DNA of 64,000 nucleotides, taken from Flectobacillus sp049240685. GTDB lineage: Bacteria > Bacteroidota > Bacteroidia > Cytophagales > Spirosomataceae. Below, one piece after another: positions 18,787-28,553 of this stretch (the stretch's first letter is position 1; each line of letters begins with the position of its first letter). The notes beneath the pieces were generated by a model, which did no database searches, was not told the DNA's origin, and saw only the letters and a program-made list of their open reading frames with translations. The stretch is taken from the NCBI RefSeq assembly GCF_049240685.1, contig NZ_JBMLSD010000425.1, positions 60,149-124,148 on the forward strand. Reading direction: 5' to 3'. The position numbers were made by a program, and so were the translations under genes.

Positions 18787-19950
18787 TTATTTCTTTACTG
18801 AAAACTTATAAACTGTTGTCGTTTCATACGTTTCTCCAGGTTTCAATACAGTGCTTGGGAATTTTGCTTGGTTTGGAGAGTCAGGATAATGTTGCGTCTC
18901 TAAACACAACCCAAAACGGTGCTTGTATACTTTGCCACCTTTTCCTGTGATCGTACCATCCAAGAAGTTACCTGTATAAAACTGAATCGCTGGTTCGGTT
19001 GTGAATACTTCCAACACACGTCCGCTTGTTGGCTCATACACCGAAGCGGCCAATTTCAAGTTCTTCGTTGAATCCGTCAATACCCAGCAGTGGTCGTAAC
19101 CTAATCCAAATTTAATTTGCTCATCCTTAGTATCATTGATTCTAGCACCGATTTTGAATGGCTTAGTGAAATCAAATGGAGTACCTGCTACTGGTTTTAG
19201 TTCACCCGTAGGAATCAACGTTGCATCTACTGGTAAGAATTTATCAGCATTCAATGTTACTTCGTGATCAAGGATATCGCTATCAAAACCACCTTTCAGG
19301 TTGAAATAAGCATGGTTTGTCAAGTTTACTACCGTTGCTTTGTCGGTAGTTGCCTTGTAATCGATTTTCAAAGAATTATCTTTTTGCAAAGTATAAACCA
19401 CCTCTACTGATAAATTGCCCGGATAACCTTCTTCGCCATCTTTTGCTGTGTAAGTCAATTTCAATGATGGTTCTTCACCTTCGATTGGCGTAGCTTTCCA
19501 AAGTACTTTATCAAACCCTTTCAAACCGCCATGTAAAGCATTTGGTCCGTTATTTTTAGCCAGAGAGTAAGCTTTTCCATCTAAAGTAAATTGTCCTTTG
19601 GCGATACGGTTGCCATAACGACCAATCAAAGCGCCGAAATATGGAACACCTTTCTGATAACCCGAAAGTGAATCGCAACCAAGCGTGATATCATCAAATT
19701 TTCCATTTTTATCTGGAGCTGTCCAAGAAACGATTGTACCACCAAAATCAGAAATTTGAACGGTAGTTCCTGCGGCATTGTGCAAGGTGTAAAGCGTAGC
19801 TTGTGTGCTATCGGAAACTTTTCCGAAAGCCGATTGTTCGATTTTCAAGCTATCAGAAGTTCCTTGAGTAGATTCAGATTTTTTACTTTCGCAAGCCAAC
19901 AACAAACTAGCTGCTAATAAACTTGCTACGAGGAGATTGTTTTTTTTCAT
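18787..19950 (-). CDS. galM: Aldose 1-epimerase (galactose mutarotase), lipoprotein
   Basis: The start at 19950 gives a 387-residue protein with a lipoprotein signal (LLASC-like site, LLLACES). A 13-residue upstream extension is not signal-like and is rejected. The aldose-epimerase fold is shown by GGLKGFDK, TNHAYFNLKGG and GLGYDHCWVL (catalytic His in the NHAYF block, Glu near the C-terminus). It interconverts alpha and beta anomers of aldoses such as L-arabinose or galactose, here outside the cytoplasm. It is the last gene of the locus and should speed conversion of arabinose released by the GH enzymes to the anomer taken up. Confidence 0.92.
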   Translation of the reverse strand: MKKNNLLVASLLAASLLLACESKKSESTQGTSDSLKIEQSAFGKVSDSTQATLYTLHNAAGTTVQISDFGGTIVSWTAPDKNGKFDDITLGCDSLSGYQKGVPYFGALIGRYGNRIAKGQFTLDGKAYSLAKNNGPNALHGGLKGFDKVLWKATPIEGEEPSLKLTYTAKDGEEGYPGNLSVEVVYTLQKDNSLKIDYKATTDKATVVNLTNHAYFNLKGGFDSDILDHEVTLNADKFLPVDATLIPTGELKPVAGTPFDFTKPFKIGARINDTKDEQIKFGLGYDHCWVLTDSTKNLKLAASVYEPTSGRVLEVFTTEPAIQFYTGNFLDGTITGKGGKVYKHRFGLCLETQHYPDSPNQAKFPSTVLKPGETYETTTVYKFSVKK

Positions 19951-20122
19951 AGTTTTTTTACTGTAAAATGGAAAAATTTGGGTTATCAAGAATTATATCG
20001 GATGTCGGATTTTTGATTTCGAATTGATAAAGCTTCTCCTATCTTGAAATCAAAAATCCTATCCAAAATTGTCTATTTTTTAGTAATAATTCAAAACGCC
20101 GCACTCTTCTTTCTTCAGACAA

Positions 20123-20779
20123 TTAGTTCCACTTTCCTGCCATATCTTTCATAAACTTCTCAAGACCGATATCAGTCAAAGGATGTTTAAGTAATGCCAA
20201 GATAGCACTTAATGGACCAGTCATCACATCTGCACCGATTTCAGCACATTTCAAGATATGAATTGGGTGACGTATAGACGCTGCTAGGATTTCTGTTTCG
20301 AAACCATAATTGTCATAAATTGTGCGAATTTGCTCAATCAACTCTATACCATCAAATGAAATATCATCTAAACGTCCCACAAATGGCGAAACATAAGTAG
20401 CACCAGCTTTTGCAGCTAATAAGGCCTGTCCTGCTGAGAATACCAACGTACAGTTTGTCTTGATGCCCTTATCAGAAAAATAGCGAATGGCACGAATACC
20501 GTCTTTAATCATGGGCACTTTTACCACGATTTTTTCATCCAATGCCGCAAGAATTTCGCCTTCAGCAATCATGCCTTCATAATCAGTTGAGATTACCTCA
20601 GCACTTACGTCGCCATCTACAATCGCACAAATGGCTTTGTAATGAGCAATAATATTGTCTTTACCACTGATACCTTCTTTGGCCATCAATGATGGATTGG
20701 TTGTTACACCATCCAAAACACCTAAGTTTTGTGCTTCTTGAATTTCCTGCAAATTGGCAGTGTCAATAAAAAATTTCAT
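20123..20779 (-). CDS. fsa: Fructose-6-phosphate aldolase / transaldolase-like
   Basis: A 218-residue class I aldolase of the short transaldolase (FSA/TalC) type. The Schiff-base lysine is Lys87 in VVKVPM, and the N-terminal FFIDTANL and VTTNPSL motifs are typical. It belongs to the non-oxidative pentose phosphate branch (family knowledge), suited to processing the xylulose-5-phosphate made by AraD. The gene begins 1 bp after the HAD phosphatase stop, so the two are translationally coupled. True transaldolase versus fructose-6-phosphate aldolase activity cannot be settled from sequence. Confidence 0.9.
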   Translation of the reverse strand: MKFFIDTANLQEIQEAQNLGVLDGVTTNPSLMAKEGISGKDNIIAHYKAICAIVDGDVSAEVISTDYEGMIAEGEILAALDEKIVVKVPMIKDGIRAIRYFSDKGIKTNCTLVFSAGQALLAAKAGATYVSPFVGRLDDISFDGIELIEQIRTIYDNYGFETEILAASIRHPIHILKCAEIGADVMTGPLSAILALLKHPLTDIGLEKFMKDMAGKWN

Positions 20780-20780
20780 G

Positions 20781-21443
20781 TCAAATACGTTTTAAAGTTG
20801 AAAACAGATTAAGGGTTGTGTAATCGGGTAGGCAAAACAATACGCTTGCAAACCCTTCGAATTCTTCCGCTTTGTGCGTTGTCGTAATAATGACAGCCTT
20901 CATTCCAGCATTGAGCGCCGTGCGTGCTCCTGTGGGCGAATCCTCAAATACCAAACACTGCTCGTAAGGCACGCCCAGTTGGTTGGCGACCTTAAAGAAT
21001 ACAGTCGGATCGGGTTTGCCTAAAGTCACATCACGATCGCAAACAATCGACTTGAAATAATGACGAATGTTCAAATTGTCTAGTACAAAATCTACATTTT
21101 CGGCACGTGCAGCTGTACCAATCCCCATCGGAATGCCAGCCTCATGAGCCGTTTGTAGCAATTGTGCTAACCCATCCACCAACCTGAGTTCGGGCAAAAA
21201 TACCTCTCGGTAAATTGCTTCTTTCTCAAATGAAATTTTATCACGTTCTTCAAAAGAATATTGTTCCCCGAAAATACGCTGTAAAATTTCATCATTTTTG
21301 CCATGACATGTAGCGATAACTTCTTCCAAAGTCATTACTTTTCCCAGTTCGGCGAGTTTCTTTTGCCATGCACGGTGATGAACCATCATGTTGTCCACCA
21401 TGGTTCCGTCCATATCAAAAATTAGAGCATTTTGCATCACCAA
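20781..21443 (-). CDS. HAD-family sugar phosphatase / beta-phosphoglucomutase-like
   Basis: A 220-residue HAD hydrolase: FDMDGTMVD nucleophile motif near the N-terminus, a helical cap, then GIGTAA, KPDPTVF and FEDSPTGARTA motifs. Members dephosphorylate or isomerise sugar phosphates. Its position, 6 bp after the GH43 stop and 1 bp before the transaldolase, suggests removal of sugar phosphates that would build up during pentose use. The translation start may be Met1 (21443) or Met3 (21437). Confidence 0.88.
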   Translation of the reverse strand: MVMQNALIFDMDGTMVDNMMVHHRAWQKKLAELGKVMTLEEVIATCHGKNDEILQRIFGEQYSFEERDKISFEKEAIYREVFLPELRLVDGLAQLLQTAHEAGIPMGIGTAARAENVDFVLDNLNIRHYFKSIVCDRDVTLGKPDPTVFFKVANQLGVPYEQCLVFEDSPTGARTALNAGMKAVIITTTHKAEEFEGFASVLFCLPDYTTLNLFSTLKRI

Positions 21444-21449
21444 TGATTT

Positions 21450-22394
21450 TTATTGTTTTAATAAAAACTCCAACTCTGCCTTACTTGCCTTAAATACCGT
21501 ACCATGACGAGTACCCTTCGGAAAATGAACTTCTTCAGAAATATCTATCCAATTTTTTAGGTCCTTCGATTTCAAAGCTCCCATTTTGTGGCGTGTATAT
21601 TGGTCGAAATATACAACCCAGTCCTCTCCAATTTTAGTTACCGTTGGCCCTTCAATCCAATCTAGTTTTGAGATTGGTTCAGAAGCAGGCGAAAAACCAC
21701 TGTTCAACTGTTTGCTCAAAGCAAGCTTCAAATTCTTTTTGACAGGGTTTTTGGTCTCATCTTTCATAATCATAGCATATTTTTTCTTGGAAACTTGAAA
21801 AATAGATACGTCAATTACGTTGAAACCAGGGTCATAAAACAAGCGAGTAGGGGTAAATGTCTTGAAATCCTTTGTTGTAGTCGCATACATACGGTGGTTG
21901 TATTTGCCATCGCCTTTGCCACCTTCGGTACTAACAAATCTATCAGGAATGGTAGTAGCCCAATAAATCAAATATTCTTTGGTTTTGGCATCATAATTAA
22001 TCTCTGGTGCCCAGCAGTTGAGCGCCGTTGGTTCATGTGCCATTACAGGAATAAATTGCTGCTCAGACCAATGCACTAAATCTTTCGAACGTGCATAGCC
22101 AATACCAAGATCATTCCAAGAAACTGTCCATACCATGTGAAAGTAACCATCTGGACCTTTCAAAATACAAGGATCACGCATGAGCTTGTCTTTGCTAACA
22201 GTTGGACGTAAAAATGAACTATCTTTTTTCAAAGCAGTCCAATTGTAACCATCATAACTATAAGCCAAATGCAAACCATCCTGACCGTTATCTCTGAAAG
22301 AAGAAAACAAATAGACATCTTTTTGTGCCATAGATGTTGTTCCAAGTCCAAGAAGCATTCCAACGAGGAGTCCTAAAAAAAATCGAATTTTCAT
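21450..22394 (-). CDS. GH43-family exported glycosidase (copy A)
   Basis: A 314-residue protein with signal peptide (about 1-23). The five-bladed GH43-like propeller is shown by LMRDPCILKGPDG (general base Asp), LNCWAPEI and DWIEGPTV (candidate acid Glu). It lacks a lipobox, so it is probably periplasmic. Arabinosidase or related activity is expected from the neighbours; sequence alone does not fix the linkage. It is the start of a tight run with the phosphatase and transaldolase genes. Confidence 0.85.
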   Translation of the reverse strand: MKIRFFLGLLVGMLLGLGTTSMAQKDVYLFSSFRDNGQDGLHLAYSYDGYNWTALKKDSSFLRPTVSKDKLMRDPCILKGPDGYFHMVWTVSWNDLGIGYARSKDLVHWSEQQFIPVMAHEPTALNCWAPEINYDAKTKEYLIYWATTIPDRFVSTEGGKGDGKYNHRMYATTTKDFKTFTPTRLFYDPGFNVIDVSIFQVSKKKYAMIMKDETKNPVKKNLKLALSKQLNSGFSPASEPISKLDWIEGPTVTKIGEDWVVYFDQYTRHKMGALKSKDLKNWIDISEEVHFPKGTRHGTVFKASKAELEFLLKQ

Positions 22395-22536
22395 ATCAAT
22401 AACTGAAATATTGGGTGGGGATAAGTATTAAGTGATTTATGGAATTAGTGGTTGAGTGATTTTTAAAATTTGTATCCATGGTTTGGAGTACTAGCCACGG
22501 ATACAAATTCATTTTCATATTTTCAAATCGATAATC

Positions 22537-24192
22537 CTACCAGAAAATTGTGTAAATCAATACAACAACGGCAGTAATTAATAGTGCTCCAAAACGGAAC
22601 GCTTTATCTGACTTAAACCAGCTGCTATCTACAACAAATGCTTTTGGATGGTCTTTCCCTTTTGATTCAATTAAACTGATGACAACAGTTACCAGTGCAC
22701 AAATCCAGAATACAACACCCATACGGTTAAGGAAGGGCATATCTGGCGCTTGAACTTTCAAGAATGCCGACATTGGAATACTCAAGATAGTCGCTGCTAA
22801 AGCACCATTGGCTGTAGCTTTTTTCCAGAAGAAACCTAACAAGAAAATTGCCAAGATACCTGGAGAAATAAAGCCCGTATACTCTTGAATGTATTGGAAA
22901 CCTTGACCTAAGTTTTTCAACAATGGACTAATAGCCAATGCAATCACAAAAGAAACGACAATAGATACACGACCCAACCATACCATTTGCTTTTCGTTGA
23001 GGTCTGGTGCAAAGAATTTCTTATGAATATCCAAAACGTAAATCGTCGAGATACTGTTGGCCTTTCCTGCCAATGACGCTACAATCGCTGCAGTAAGGGC
23101 TGCGAACGCCATACCTTTCAATCCTGTAGGAAGGATATTTAACAAAACTGGATAAGCATTATCTGGTTTTACAATACCACCTTCTCTAATTCCTTCGACA
23201 ATTGCCATATCAGCATTTTCTTGGAACAATACATACGCCGCCAAACCTGGCAACACTACGATAATTGGCATTAACATTTTGAGGAAAGAAGCAAACAACA
23301 AACCCGAACGAGCCGTTTTCAAATCTGCACCCAAAGCGCGTTGTGTGATATATTGATTACAACCAAAATAATTCAGGTTTACAATCCATTGACCACCAAC
23401 AATAAACATCAACAAGCCTGGCAATTGGTTGTACGCATCAATCATACCACCTTGACCATCATGCACTTGATATTGTCCTTTAGCAAAAATCATGTGTAAA
23501 TGACTATCCGCTTTGTCTTTAATCAAACTTAAGCCTTCGAAAATACCTGCTCCCGAGCCCACTTTTGCAGAAAGTAAATCTAAGGCTAAGTAAGTCGTTG
23601 CCAAACCACCTACTACCAAACAAACCACCTGAATTACGTCGGTATAACCAATTACTTTCATACCACCAAGGGTAATAAAAATCGCAAAGATGGTCAAGAA
23701 AGTTGCACAAGCCATAAAACTAAAGCCTGTCATCGTTTCAAGACTCAAGGCACCCAAGTAAATGATGGATGTTAGGTTTACCAAAATGTACAAAAACAAC
23801 CAAAACACCGCCATAATCGTACTGATACGATTGTCGTAACGACTTGCCAAAAATTGCGGCATCGTGTAAATATTATTTCGGATATACATCGGTAAAAAAA
23901 ATACCGCAATCAAAATCAGCGAGAAAGCACCCACCAATTCGTACACCGAAATAGCAATACCTAATTGAAAAGCCTGTCCACTCATACCGATAAACTGCTC
24001 GGCTGAGATATTTGAGGCAATAATTGACGAACCAATAGCCCACCATGTAAGTGAACCTTCCGCCAAGAAAAAGTCTTTTGAGTCAGCAGTTTGCTTACCC
24101 TTATTTTTGTAAACCCAATAACCGTAGCTCGCCACGATTACGAAGTAAACAAAGAAAATAATGTAGTCGAGAGATTCTAATCCGAGCTTCAT
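22537..24192 (-). CDS. Sodium:solute symporter (SSS family), probable arabinose importer
   Basis: A 551-residue membrane protein with about 14 hydrophobic helices and SSS hallmarks (an N-terminal LDYIIFFVYF helix, ISAEQFIGMSGQ, the LGGMKVIGYTDVIQ block and QYITQRALGA). The family couples sodium influx to sugar uptake. Its place between arabinan hydrolases and AraD makes L-arabinose the likely substrate. It lies about 140 bp upstream of the GH43 copy A gene, and a long hairpin separates it from araD. Confidence 0.9.
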   Translation of the reverse strand: MKLGLESLDYIIFFVYFVIVASYGYWVYKNKGKQTADSKDFFLAEGSLTWWAIGSSIIASNISAEQFIGMSGQAFQLGIAISVYELVGAFSLILIAVFFLPMYIRNNIYTMPQFLASRYDNRISTIMAVFWLFLYILVNLTSIIYLGALSLETMTGFSFMACATFLTIFAIFITLGGMKVIGYTDVIQVVCLVVGGLATTYLALDLLSAKVGSGAGIFEGLSLIKDKADSHLHMIFAKGQYQVHDGQGGMIDAYNQLPGLLMFIVGGQWIVNLNYFGCNQYITQRALGADLKTARSGLLFASFLKMLMPIIVVLPGLAAYVLFQENADMAIVEGIREGGIVKPDNAYPVLLNILPTGLKGMAFAALTAAIVASLAGKANSISTIYVLDIHKKFFAPDLNEKQMVWLGRVSIVVSFVIALAISPLLKNLGQGFQYIQEYTGFISPGILAIFLLGFFWKKATANGALAATILSIPMSAFLKVQAPDMPFLNRMGVVFWICALVTVVISLIESKGKDHPKAFVVDSSWFKSDKAFRFGALLITAVVVLIYTIFW

Positions 24193-24362
24193 AGATTAAT
24201 AGAAGGAGATAAAAGATGGTTAAGACTCACCAAAGATTTTTAGGTTTATTTTGAAAAATACGTTGCTGAATTGAGCATGAAAAATTTAGTGTTCACAACC
24301 CAACAATTCTACCCAACTCAGCACTCTTCATTATTATATAGTGTTTGACTTGTAGGTTGTTT

Positions 24363-24399
24363 CGCTATTGGTTTTAATGTTTCAAGAAAACCAATAGCG
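24363..24399. other. Long hairpin between araD and the symporter
   Basis: Arms 24363-24375 and 24387-24399 pair perfectly over 13 bp with an 11-base loop; the stem extends outward by GTTT/AAAC with one bulged G. There is no T run on the minus strand, so it is more likely an mRNA processing or stability stem that sets the ratio of araD to symporter transcript than a terminator. Confidence 0.6.
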
Positions 24400-24471
24400 G
24401 AAACGTAGGTACATTTAAAGAAATGCTTTACAATGTTTAGTTTTCAAAACTCAGAAATCTAAACTCATCAC

Positions 24472-25173
24472 TTAGCAACCTTGACCGTAGTAAGCATTTT
24501 TACCATGTTTACGTTCGTAATGCTTAAGGCGCAAAGTGTCTTTAATGCGGGGTGTATTAGGATTGATTTGTAATGTCAAATAAGCCATACGAGCGACCTC
24601 TTCAAGAACAGCTGCGCTATAAACTGACTTTTCAGCCGTTTTTCCCCAAGTAAATGGGCCATGGTTTTGTAAAAGAACCATTTCCATTTCTTTGTAAGAA
24701 AGATCTTTATCAGCAAAACAGTTGAAGATTTGATTACCAGTTTCAAATTCATAATCACCTTCAATCATTTCGTCAGTCAACACAGGAGCACATGGAATAT
24801 CTTGGTGAGTATGATCTGCATGTGTAGTTCCGAAAATAGGAATGTCCAAACCAGCTTGTGACCAAGCCACCGCATAAGTACTATGTGTATGTGTGATTCC
24901 GCCGATACCTTCCCAGTTTTTGTATAACTGAGCATGCGTTTTGGTATCTGAAGAAGGACGCATTTTGCCATCTACTACTTTGGCATCATAATCCATAATA
25001 ACGATATCCTCTGGTTTCAAAAACTCATAGGGTACACCACTTGGTTTGATAGCAAACACCCCTTGCGAACGGTCAACAGCACTTACATTACCAAAAGTAA
25101 AAAGCACCAAACCCAGTTTTGGAAGCTGCATGTTTGCTTCATAACATTCCTCACGTAGAGATTGATAAGTCAT
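24472..25173 (-). CDS. araD: L-ribulose-5-phosphate 4-epimerase
   Basis: A 233-residue class II aldolase-fold epimerase that converts L-ribulose-5-phosphate to D-xylulose-5-phosphate. Metal ligands His95 and His97 (THTHSTYAVAW) and His171 (LQNHGPF) and the acidic residue Asp76 are all present at the positions known for the E. coli enzyme; HADH follows at 118-121. Length is normal. It forms the AraA-AraB-AraD path with the genes upstream. Confidence 0.96.
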   Translation of the reverse strand: MTYQSLREECYEANMQLPKLGLVLFTFGNVSAVDRSQGVFAIKPSGVPYEFLKPEDIVIMDYDAKVVDGKMRPSSDTKTHAQLYKNWEGIGGITHTHSTYAVAWSQAGLDIPIFGTTHADHTHQDIPCAPVLTDEMIEGDYEFETGNQIFNCFADKDLSYKEMEMVLLQNHGPFTWGKTAEKSVYSAAVLEEVARMAYLTLQINPNTPRIKDTLRLKHYERKHGKNAYYGQGC

Positions 25174-25198
25174 GATTGTAATTTATTTTAGGTAAAAG

Positions 25199-25222
25199 AC
25201 TCGCCAGAGGTTTCTAGCGAGT
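25199..25222 (-). terminator. Hairpin after the first GH51 gene
   Basis: A 10-bp stem (25199-25208 with 25213-25222, one G-U wobble on the minus-strand RNA) with a GGTT loop lies between the GH51 stop (25250) and the araD start (25173). Only a short T run follows, so it may be partial or a processing site. Confidence 0.55.
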
Positions 25223-25249
25223 TTTTACAATTGTATAGTAAAAGCTTTA

Positions 25250-26788
25250 TTATTTCAGCTCTAATACTACTACCGAGGTAGCAGGTAATTTTACTTTAAG
25301 CGTATTACCCGAAATACTTGCCCCTGTGAAAGTAGTTGGTTTTACTTTTTCAGGATTGTCAAAAGTATTGTGGTCTTGTACTTTTGCCGACGTTAACACA
25401 CGACCTGTAACAGCCTTCGCTGTGATTCCTTTCAAGTTGATAGAAATCTCTTGTCCTTTGTTAATGTCGATGTTCGTTAATGAAATATGTACTACACCTG
25501 CTTGGTCTTTTGAAGCCGAAACCGAAACCGCTGGTAATTTTTCAGTACCAAACACATAGTCATTTGACTTTATCTCCACAGGAATATTAGTTGCATCTTG
25601 GTGTACATTGTACATTTCCATGACGTGATAAGTTGGAGTCAAAATCATTTTTTCCTCCTTCGTTAACACTACAGCCTGTAATACGTTTACGATTTGAGCT
25701 AAGTTGGCCATTCTTACACGTTCCGAATGTTTGTGGAAAATATTCAAAGTTGCACCCGCTAACACCGCATCACGCATCGTATTTTGTTGGTACAAAAACC
25801 CTGGGTTTGTTCCTTGCTCTACTTCGTACCAGCCACCCCATTCGTCAACTACCAATGCTACTTTCTTTTTAGGATCATATTTGTCCATGATGGCTGTATG
25901 CTTTTGGATAAGCTCATCCATAAACAAAGCCTGCTGCATAGTTTTGAAATAATGTTCTTCTGTAAAATTCGCTGCTGGACCTTTTTTGTCCCAGTTAATC
26001 ACCGAGTAATGGTGTAATGCAATACCCTCCAACATGTGATGAGGAATATCACGCATCAAAACTTCTGTCCAATTATAATCTTTCGAGTTAGCGCCAGACG
26101 CAATTCTGAACAACTTCGAACCGTTATCCCAATCCGTCATAAAAGTGGCGTATTGACGATAAATGTTGGCATAGTATTCCGCCTTCATGTTACCACCGCA
26201 ACCCCAAGCCTCGTTTCCAACACCCCAGTATTTTACTCCCCAAGCTTTATCCTGACCATTTTCTTTACGCAAATTAGCCATTGGACTCACGCCATTATGG
26301 TTTACATATTGAACCCAGTCAGACAATTCTTTTACAGTACCACTACCTACGTTTCCAGCCAAATAGGGTTCTGTACCTAATTCTTTACACAAATTCAAAA
26401 AATCATGTGTACCAAAACTATTATCCTCTGTTACACCACCCCACCAAGCATTCACGATAGAAGGACGTTGTTTTTTAGGACCAATACCGTCTTTCCAGTG
26501 GTAAGTATCAGCAAAACATCCACCTGGCCAACGAAGGTTAGGAATCTTCATTTTTTTCAAGGCCTCAATCACATCCTTACGAGCACCATTGATGTTAGGA
26601 ATCTTCGTGTTATTTTCACCAACATACAAACCTCCATAAATACAAGCCCCCAAATGTTCAGCAAAGTGACCATATATCTGGCGGTTGATTTGAGTTTTAG
26701 CTTGCGAGGCATCAAGCGTTACTTCGTTTTGAGCAAATCCTTGTAATGACATAGCTGCAAGCGCTAATGTCGAAATCCATTTTTTCAT
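25250..26788 (-). CDS. GH51 alpha-L-arabinofuranosidase (copy A)
   Basis: A 512-residue protein with a signal peptide (1-19, GFAQ). A (beta/alpha)8 GH51 barrel with acid/base Glu193 (GVGNEAWG) and nucleophile Glu316 (VVDEWGGW), followed by a C-terminal beta domain. It releases terminal arabinofuranose from arabinan side chains or oligosaccharides (family knowledge). Placed between araA and araD, so it is expressed with the catabolic genes and probably acts in the periplasm on imported oligosaccharides. Confidence 0.95.
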   Translation of the reverse strand: MKKWISTLALAAMSLQGFAQNEVTLDASQAKTQINRQIYGHFAEHLGACIYGGLYVGENNTKIPNINGARKDVIEALKKMKIPNLRWPGGCFADTYHWKDGIGPKKQRPSIVNAWWGGVTEDNSFGTHDFLNLCKELGTEPYLAGNVGSGTVKELSDWVQYVNHNGVSPMANLRKENGQDKAWGVKYWGVGNEAWGCGGNMKAEYYANIYRQYATFMTDWDNGSKLFRIASGANSKDYNWTEVLMRDIPHHMLEGIALHHYSVINWDKKGPAANFTEEHYFKTMQQALFMDELIQKHTAIMDKYDPKKKVALVVDEWGGWYEVEQGTNPGFLYQQNTMRDAVLAGATLNIFHKHSERVRMANLAQIVNVLQAVVLTKEEKMILTPTYHVMEMYNVHQDATNIPVEIKSNDYVFGTEKLPAVSVSASKDQAGVVHISLTNIDINKGQEISINLKGITAKAVTGRVLTSAKVQDHNTFDNPEKVKPTTFTGASISGNTLKVKLPATSVVVLELK

Positions 26789-26931
26789 AGTTTAGTTAAT
26801 TAATTTAGGAGGATAGTTTGTTTGCAATCGATAAAGCAGTGAGTCTGTTTTATTCTAATACAAAACCTTACATTATCACTACTTTGGTATTTGGGCGAAT
26901 AATGCGAATGACACCATTCGCCCAAAACTGC

Positions 26932-28437
26932 TTATTTGTATGCTACTTCATTCCAACGTAACTCGTTTTTAAGATTGCGTAACTGAGTATCTTTATTAAT
27001 TACTACCAACTCAACACCAAACATATCCGCTAAATCCTCGATATATTCAGTTGTAAGGTTTTGGCTAAATACGGTGTGGTGAGCACCACCCGCCAAAATC
27101 CATGCCGCACATCCTGTTGCCATATCTGGTTGTGGTTTCCACAATACGCGCGCTACAGGTAATTTTGGTAATTCTTCTGTTACATCTACGCCATCTACTT
27201 CGTTTACTAAGATTCTGAAACGGTTACCCATATCAATCAAAGAAACGTTCAAGGCTGCACCAGCACCACCATTAAACACCAAACGAACTGGATCTTCTTT
27301 CCCTCCAATTCCTAATGGATGTACTTCACATTTTACTGCACCTTTCGCAATACTTGGACAGATTTCTAACATGTGTGCACCCAATACCATCGGATTAGCT
27401 GGATCGAAATGATAAGTATAATCTTCCATGAAAGAGTTACCACCTTCCAAACCACTCGCCATAAACTTCATCACACGAACCATAGCAGAGGTTTTCCAGT
27501 CACCTTCGCCACCGTAACCATAGCCAGCAGCCATCATACGTTGTGAACCGATACCCGGCAATTGCTTCATACCGTACAAATCTTCGAAGGTATTGGTATA
27601 AGCACCAAAGCCACCATCTTCCAAGAATGCTTTCAAACCAAGTTCGATGCGAGCAGCTTCAAACAAAGAGGCACGCATAGCACCACCAGCTTTCAAAGAA
27701 TCCATTACTTGGTAGGTATCTTCGTATTCTTTTACTAATTGATTGATTTCAGCATCAGAGAATTGGTTGATTACTTTTACTAAATCACCAACACCGTGTG
27801 TATTTACTGAGAATCCAAAAGTCATTTCAGCACCAACTTTATCGCCGTCTGTTACTGCTACTTGACGCATGTTGTCACCGAAACGAACTACTTTCAAACG
27901 TTGCATTTCGAAACGACCTGCCGCTACACGTGCCCAAACATTGATTTTTTGTAACACATCTTCTTGTTGCCAGTGACCTACCACCACTTTACGGCTCAAA
28001 CGCATACGAGACATAATGAAACCAAACTCACGGTCACCATGTGCCGATTGGTTAAGGTTCATAAAGTCCATGTCGATGCTCGACCAAGGAATATCACGGT
28101 TGAACTGTGTATGCAAGTGCAACAATGGTTTTTTCAAAATATTCAAACCACGAATCCACATTTTTGCAGGAGAAAAAGTGTGCATCCATGCAACAATACC
28201 AATACAGTTAGGAGCAAAGTTTGCTTCTTGACAGATCGTATAAATTTCATCTGGTGTTTTCACCACTGGCTTGAAAATCACATTTACAGGGATAATCGAA
28301 GATGCTTGGAACGAGTCCGCAATGATTTTCGAATGTTCATCTACCTGACGAAGTGTTTCTTCACCGTATAAATGCTGGCTACCTGTTACGAACCACACTT
28401 CTAATGGCAAACCGCCAAATGTTTTTAAATTACTCAT
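26932..28437 (-). CDS. araA: L-arabinose isomerase
   Basis: A 501-residue enzyme of normal length that isomerises L-arabinose to L-ribulose. Family blocks WFVTGSQHLYGEE (N-terminus), HTQFNRDIPW, GHWQQEDV and MEDYTYHFDP are visible, and the metal-site Glu/His residues lie in the middle-to-C-terminal half as expected. It lies downstream of araB with a structured 116-bp spacer. Confidence 0.97.
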   Translation of the reverse strand: MSNLKTFGGLPLEVWFVTGSQHLYGEETLRQVDEHSKIIADSFQASSIIPVNVIFKPVVKTPDEIYTICQEANFAPNCIGIVAWMHTFSPAKMWIRGLNILKKPLLHLHTQFNRDIPWSSIDMDFMNLNQSAHGDREFGFIMSRMRLSRKVVVGHWQQEDVLQKINVWARVAAGRFEMQRLKVVRFGDNMRQVAVTDGDKVGAEMTFGFSVNTHGVGDLVKVINQFSDAEINQLVKEYEDTYQVMDSLKAGGAMRASLFEAARIELGLKAFLEDGGFGAYTNTFEDLYGMKQLPGIGSQRMMAAGYGYGGEGDWKTSAMVRVMKFMASGLEGGNSFMEDYTYHFDPANPMVLGAHMLEICPSIAKGAVKCEVHPLGIGGKEDPVRLVFNGGAGAALNVSLIDMGNRFRILVNEVDGVDVTEELPKLPVARVLWKPQPDMATGCAAWILAGGAHHTVFSQNLTTEYIEDLADMFGVELVVINKDTQLRNLKNELRWNEVAYK

Positions 28438-28490
28438 TGTTCTGATTGTCTTGATGTTTTAAGTTGTTAGAAAGATGCTTTAGGCTTTAT

Positions 28491-28549
28491 GCCATAAGCT
28501 GTAAGCAATAATTGACTTTGCTTATAGCATACAGCTTACAGCTTAAGGC
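28491..28549. other. Long imperfect inverted repeat between araB and araA
   Basis: Arms 28491-28506 and 28534-28549 match at 15 of 16 positions; a nested TAAGCAA / TTGCTTA pair (28502-28508, 28518-28524) extends the structure. It begins 5 bp after the araB stop (28554) and lies 54 bp upstream of the araA start. No T run. It could be an mRNA processing stem or a mobile palindromic repeat. Confidence 0.65.
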
Positions 28550-28553
28550 TCTT

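Noticed and set aside
25633..26746. Several plus-strand frames over the GH51 copy A gene
   Set aside because: They overlap a certain GH51 gene and show only Cys/His/Tyr-rich antisense translation.
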